Below, in pieces: positions 5,211 to 8,162 of a stretch of 8,162 nucleotides of DNA. The notes under the pieces were generated by a model that saw nothing but the letters and a program-made list of their open reading frames with translations, was not told the origin of the DNA and ran no database searches. The stretch is taken from NCBI GenBank assembly GCA_002171575.2, contig NHEI02000021.1, positions 51,012 to 59,173 on the forward strand. The letters run 5' to 3'. How positions within the stretch are numbered: position 1 is the stretch's first letter; every line of letters starts with the position of its first letter. A program made the position numbers and the translations under genes. Source of the DNA: Flavobacteriaceae bacterium TMED81. GTDB lineage: Bacteria > Bacteroidota > Bacteroidia > Flavobacteriales > Flavobacteriaceae.

Positions 5211-7868
5211 ATGGGCAAACAATGTTCCAAAGCAAATAAGTATTTTAGCAAGACAACACAATTGAATTTGGCCGCAAAACCATCATCCAAGGGTACACCG
5301 CTGATGAAGCAGTACAATGAGATTAAGGTGAAATACCCTGATGCTTTGCTGTTGTTTCGTGTGGGCGATTTTTATGAGACTTTTGGAAACGATGCGGTAC
5401 GTGCAGCAGGTATTTTGGGAATTGTACTCACCAAAAGAGGTGCAGGGAGTGCGAGTGAAACAGAGCTTGCTGGATTTCCTCATCATGCCTTGGAAACCTA
5501 TCTTCCAAAATTGGTTCGGGCAGGGGAGAGAGTTGCCATTTGTGATCAATTGGAAGATCCAAAAGCAACAAAAAAATTGGTGAAACGCGGTGTGACGGAA
5601 CTCATTACCCCCGGCGTGACCTTGACTGAAGGGGTTTTGGATGAAAAATCAAACAACTTTGTTGCAGCCCTCCATGTTGACAAACAAATGCATGGTTTGG
5701 CCTTTCTCGATATTTCTACTGGGGAGTTTCAACTCACCCAAGGAAGTCAAACGGAAATGGCGATGCTGATTCAACAATTGGATGTCAAGGAAGTCTTGGT
5801 TGCCAAGCCGATGAAAAAACAAATCTCGGAAAGCTATGGCACACAGTTTCCAGCATATTTTTTGGAGGATTGGGTGTTTCAGGAGAATTATGCCACAGAG
5901 CGCCTTCAAGAACAATTTGGGGTTGCTTCACTCAAGGGCTTTGGGATATCTGAATTGTCGACTGGAGTTGTCGCTGCCGGTGTAATTCTGTACTATCTCA
6001 ATGAAACCGAACATGCGCAGTTGGATCATATTACGAACATCCGTCGTTACGATCGAGAGGCACATATGTGGATGGATCCCTTTACCATCCGAAATTTGGA
6101 GCTGACTTACCCCAATGCGCCGCAGGCAACCACTCTTTTGCAAGTGATGGATCATACCAAAACGCCGATGGGCGGGCGCATGCTCAAACGCTGGTTGGCT
6201 GCACCACTTACCGATTTGAAATCCATTCAAAGACGCCTAGATGTAGTCACGGATTTTTATGAGCAAATCAACCGAAAACAGCGTATGCAAGACTTGCTCC
6301 AAGCTGTAGGGGATTTGGAGCGTTTGATGGCAAAAGTGGCTACGGGAAGAATTGGACCTCGCGCAATCAACCAACTCAAAAACACTTTGTTGCTGATTCC
6401 TGAAATCACAGAAATTACATCACAAAGTAATCAGAGTGCCCTACAGTCTTTGGGGAAAGGTTTGGACTCATGTACGGATTGTTGCCAATGGATTTCGGAA
6501 AGATTATCTGAAGACGCCCCTGCGCAATTGGGTAAAGGGGACACCATCGCGGATGGCTTTTCTGCGGAGCTCGATGAGTATCGATCTATGGCTCGAGGCG
6601 GAAAAAAAATCCTGGATGAGATGCTGAAAAGAGAGTCAGAAAGTACGGGGATTAGCTCTCTAAAAATATCGTATAACAATGTGTTTGGGTATTATATCGA
6701 GGTGCGCAATGCGCACAAAGACAAGGTGCCAGAAACGTGGATTCGTAAACAAACGCTTGTCAATGCAGAACGGTATATCACGGAAGAACTCAAGACCTAT
6801 GAGGCAAAAATCATGGGTGCGGAAGGGCAGATTGCTCAACTCGAACAGCGCTTGTTTCAGGAGCTTGTGGAGGGATTGGTGCCTTATATAGAAAGCATAC
6901 AGCAAAATGCACGTTTGTTGGCAGAGCTTGACTGTTTATGCGGTTTTGCCAGCTTGGCCAAGACAAGAAACTACCATTGCCCAACAATGAATGATGGCGA
7001 TGCGTTGACCATAGTTCAAGGCCGCCATCCAGTGATTGAATTTCAAATGCCCGCTGAAGAGTCTTATATACCCAACGACTTGGAGCTCAACAAAAAGGAC
7101 CAACAAATCATTATGATTACCGGGCCCAATATGTCTGGCAAATCGGCGGTGCTACGACAAACCGCACTGATTGTACTGATGGCACAAGTGGGAAGTTATA
7201 TCCCAGCGGATCGGGCTGACATTGGAATTGTTGACAAACTCTTTACGCGTGTTGGGGCGAGTGATAATATCTCATTGGGTGAATCAACCTTTATGGTCGA
7301 GATGAACGAAACCGCCGCGATTGTCAATAATTTGTCAGAACGCAGTTTGGTCTTACTCGATGAAATTGGGCGAGGCACCAGCACCTATGATGGGATATCA
7401 ATTGCCTGGGCGATTGCCACCTATTTGCACGAACATCCTCACCAACCCAAAACCTTATTTGCGACACACTATCACGAACTCAATGAAATGACAGAGCAAT
7501 ATGAGCGGATTCAGAACTATACGGTTTCTGTTAAAGAGCTCAAAGATGAGGTATTGTTTTTACGAAAATTAGTACCAGGTGGCAGTGCGCATAGCTTTGG
7601 AATTCATGTGGCAAAGATGGCGGGGATGCCTCAGTTTATACTGGGGCAGTCTAGGCAGATGCTCGAAAAATTAGAAGCGAGTCGTGGGGCAAAAGCTACG
7701 GCAGGGGATGACAATATGCAGTTGAATATCTTTCAAATGGACGATCCCTTATTGGAAGAAATTCGGGAGCAAATTGTGGATTTGGAAATTGACCACTTGA
7801 CACCGATAGAAGCATTGATGCAACTCAATAGCTTACGGAAGAAGTTGGGGAAGAAAAAGGACTTGTAG
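5211..7868 (+). CDS. mutS: DNA mismatch repair protein MutS
   Basis: MutS binds mispaired or unpaired bases and, using ATP, recruits downstream repair factors. From ATG 5211 the protein has 885 residues. The mismatch-reading Phe-X-Glu motif is F54-Y-E56 in VGDFYETFG. The core and clamp domains fill the middle; TGISSLKISYNNVFGYYIEV is a conserved block there. The C-terminal ABC-type ATPase has Walker A GPNMSGKS (638-645), Walker B LLDEIGRGTSTYDG with D717/E718, and ATHYHE (751-756). QLNIF (837-841) resembles a beta-clamp-binding pentapeptide. All domains are intact, so this is MutS1 and not MutS2. The start is uncertain. In-frame ATG 5190 overlaps the methylase start codon. ATG 5211 leaves 28 residues before the conserved TPLMKQY. 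TTG 5262 or 5268 would give an N-terminus nearer the flavobacterial length I recall. No Shine-Dalgarno sequence helps to decide. Two tRNA genes follow. Confidence 0.97.
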   Translation: MGKQCSKANKYFSKTTQLNLAAKPSSKGTPLMKQYNEIKVKYPDALLLFRVGDFYETFGNDAVRAAGILGIVLTKRGAGSASETELAGFPHHALETYLPKLVRAGERVAICDQLEDPKATKKLVKRGVTELITPGVTLTEGVLDEKSNNFVAALHVDKQMHGLAFLDISTGEFQLTQGSQTEMAMLIQQLDVKEVLVAKPMKKQISESYGTQFPAYFLEDWVFQENYATERLQEQFGVASLKGFGISELSTGVVAAGVILYYLNETEHAQLDHITNIRRYDREAHMWMDPFTIRNLELTYPNAPQATTLLQVMDHTKTPMGGRMLKRWLAAPLTDLKSIQRRLDVVTDFYEQINRKQRMQDLLQAVGDLERLMAKVATGRIGPRAINQLKNTLLLIPEITEITSQSNQSALQSLGKGLDSCTDCCQWISERLSEDAPAQLGKGDTIADGFSAELDEYRSMARGGKKILDEMLKRESESTGISSLKISYNNVFGYYIEVRNAHKDKVPETWIRKQTLVNAERYITEELKTYEAKIMGAEGQIAQLEQRLFQELVEGLVPYIESIQQNARLLAELDCLCGFASLAKTRNYHCPTMNDGDALTIVQGRHPVIEFQMPAEESYIPNDLELNKKDQQIIMITGPNMSGKSAVLRQTALIVLMAQVGSYIPADRADIGIVDKLFTRVGASDNISLGESTFMVEMNETAAIVNNLSERSLVLLDEIGRGTSTYDGISIAWAIATYLHEHPHQPKTLFATHYHELNEMTEQYERIQNYTVSVKELKDEVLFLRKLVPGGSAHSFGIHVAKMAGMPQFILGQSRQMLEKLEASRGAKATAGDDNMQLNIFQMDDPLLEEIREQIVDLEIDHLTPIEALMQLNSLRKKLGKKKDL

Positions 7869-7894
7869 TTTTTGGGAAAATTGCCTTACATTTG
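7862..7894 (+). promoter_or_regulatory. Candidate promoter of the tRNA-Gly/tRNA-Leu unit
   Basis: TACATTTG at 7887-7894 matches the Bacteroidota -7 element TAnnTTTG exactly and ends 10 bases before tRNA-Gly, a plausible distance for a stable-RNA start. A CTTG at 7862-7865, 21 bases further up, could serve as the -33 element. That element sits in the last codons of mutS, so the promoter would overlap the mutS stop. This would let the tRNAs be made independently of mutS. The match is by eye only. Confidence 0.55.
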
Positions 7895-7904
7895 CTTTCC
7901 AATT

Positions 7905-7976
7905 GCGAAAGTAGCTCAGGGGTAGAGCATCACCTTGCCAAGGTGAGGGTCGCGGGTTCAAATCCCGTCTTTCGCT
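7905..7976 (+). tRNA. tRNA-Gly, anticodon GCC
   Basis: The 72-base cloverleaf closes fully. The acceptor pairs GCGAAAG (7905-7911) with CTTTCGC (7969-7975), followed by discriminator U at 7976. The D stem is GCTC/GAGC (7914-7917 with 7925-7928). The anticodon stem is TCACC/GGTGA around loop TTGCCAA, with anticodon GCC at 7937-7939, reading GGC and GGU. The T stem is GCGGG/CCCGT with loop TTCAAAT, including one G-U pair. CCA is not encoded and must be added by the nucleotidyltransferase. It lies 36 bases after mutS and 15 bases before tRNA-Leu, so the two are probably processed from one transcript. Confidence 0.98.
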
Positions 7977-7991
7977 CAATTTTATGTCCAA

Positions 7992-8077
7992 GCTCGAGTG
8001 GTGGAATTGGTAGACACGTTGGACTTAAAATCCAATGAACAGTAATGTTCGTGCGGGTTCAAGTCCCGCCTCGAGTA
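7992..8077 (+). tRNA. tRNA-Leu, anticodon UAA
   Basis: This is an 86-base class II tRNA. The acceptor pairs GCTCGAG (7992-7998) with CTCGAGT (8070-8076), leaving a G-U pair at position 1:72; the discriminator is A8077, the expected leucine identity base. The anticodon stem is TTGGA/TCCAA around loop CTTAAAA, with anticodon TAA at 8026-8028, reading UUA (and UUG by wobble). The long variable arm GAACA-GTAA-TGTTC (8037-8050) is typical of leucine tRNA. The T arm is GCGGG/CCCGC with loop TTCAAGT. CCA is not encoded. The acceptor hexamer CTCGAG is a palindrome and so appears identically on both sides of the stem. Confidence 0.97.
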
Positions 8078-8081
8078 CTTT

Positions 8082-8107
8082 AAAGCCTCCTTTTAGGGGG
8101 CTTTTTT
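8082..8107 (+). terminator. Rho-independent terminator after the tRNA genes
   Basis: A 9-bp stem pairs AAAGCCTCC (8082-8090) with GGGGGCTTT (8096-8104), with one G-U pair and a five-base TTTTA loop. The T run at 8102-8107 overlaps the 3' arm and continues into AT-rich DNA. It starts 5 bases after tRNA-Leu and would end the tRNA transcript, together with any read-through from mutS. Confidence 0.9.
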
Positions 8108-8162
8108 AATTTAACTTGTTAATAAATTTATTTAATGTTGCTTTAAAAGCTTTCTTTTTATT
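8108..8162. other. AT-rich non-coding tail
   Basis: These 55 bases after the terminator are strongly AT-rich and contain no start codon leading into a convincing frame before the window ends. A perfect 12-base palindrome AATAAATTTATT lies at 8121-8132 and a short inverted repeat GCTTT-A-AAAGC at 8140-8150. Both can arise by chance in such composition. It is probably the upstream or downstream spacer of the next gene. Confidence 0.5.

Noticed and set aside
8121..8132. Perfect palindrome AATAAATTTATT as a possible operator
   Set aside because: It lies in very AT-rich DNA where such symmetry is expected by chance, and no adjacent gene is visible.
1..8162. Search for CRISPR, insertion sequence, phage, toxin-antitoxin or defence system
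   Set aside because: No spaced direct repeats, transposase, integrase or defence motifs were seen. The genes are all recognisable families, five of the six of them housekeeping, with uniform-looking composition.

Overview
The window looks like a core-genome segment of a Bacteroidota chromosome, most likely a flavobacterium-like member. Several things support this. The MutS, SppA and small SpoU-methylase proteins read like flavobacterial homologues I remember. One gene fuses folate HPPK to a deoxynucleoside kinase, an arrangement I recall from this phylum. Good Shine-Dalgarno sequences are lacking, Bacteroidota-type -7 boxes (TAnnTTTG) sit upstream of several genes, and neither tRNA gene encodes its CCA end. 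GC content is moderate (low to mid 40s % by eye). The assignment rests on recognition of families from memory, not on a database search.

Layout. Positions 1-3485 hold three tightly packed minus-strand genes, transcribed sppA, then yhhQ, then a serine hydrolase of the beta-lactamase/esterase fold. The last runs off the left edge and lacks its C-terminus. The sppA and yhhQ genes share one base (TGATG), and yhhQ and the hydrolase overlap by 20 bases, so one transcript is likely. A 64-base divergent gap (3486-3549) separates sppA from the plus-strand folK-deoxynucleoside kinase fusion. That gene converges on, and overlaps by 26 bases, a minus-strand SpoU-family RNA 2'-O-methyltransferase. The methylase diverges from mutS with almost no space between the starts. 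After mutS come tRNA-Gly(GCC), tRNA-Leu(UAA) and a strong intrinsic terminator. The last 55 bases are AT-rich with no gene visible.

How the genes relate. They are housekeeping functions: membrane protein quality control (SppA), queuosine-precursor uptake (YhhQ), folate synthesis plus deoxynucleoside salvage (the fusion), RNA modification, mismatch repair and two tRNAs. They do not form one pathway. YhhQ (tRNA queuosine), the methylase and the tRNAs share only a loose tRNA/RNA theme.

I found no CRISPR array, insertion sequence, phage gene, toxin-antitoxin pair or recognisable defence system. Apart from the 55-base right end there is no large unexplained stretch. The most noteworthy points are the HPPK-kinase fusion, the crowded trmH/mutS divergent start region, and the self-complementary acceptor stem with a G1-U72 pair in tRNA-Leu.
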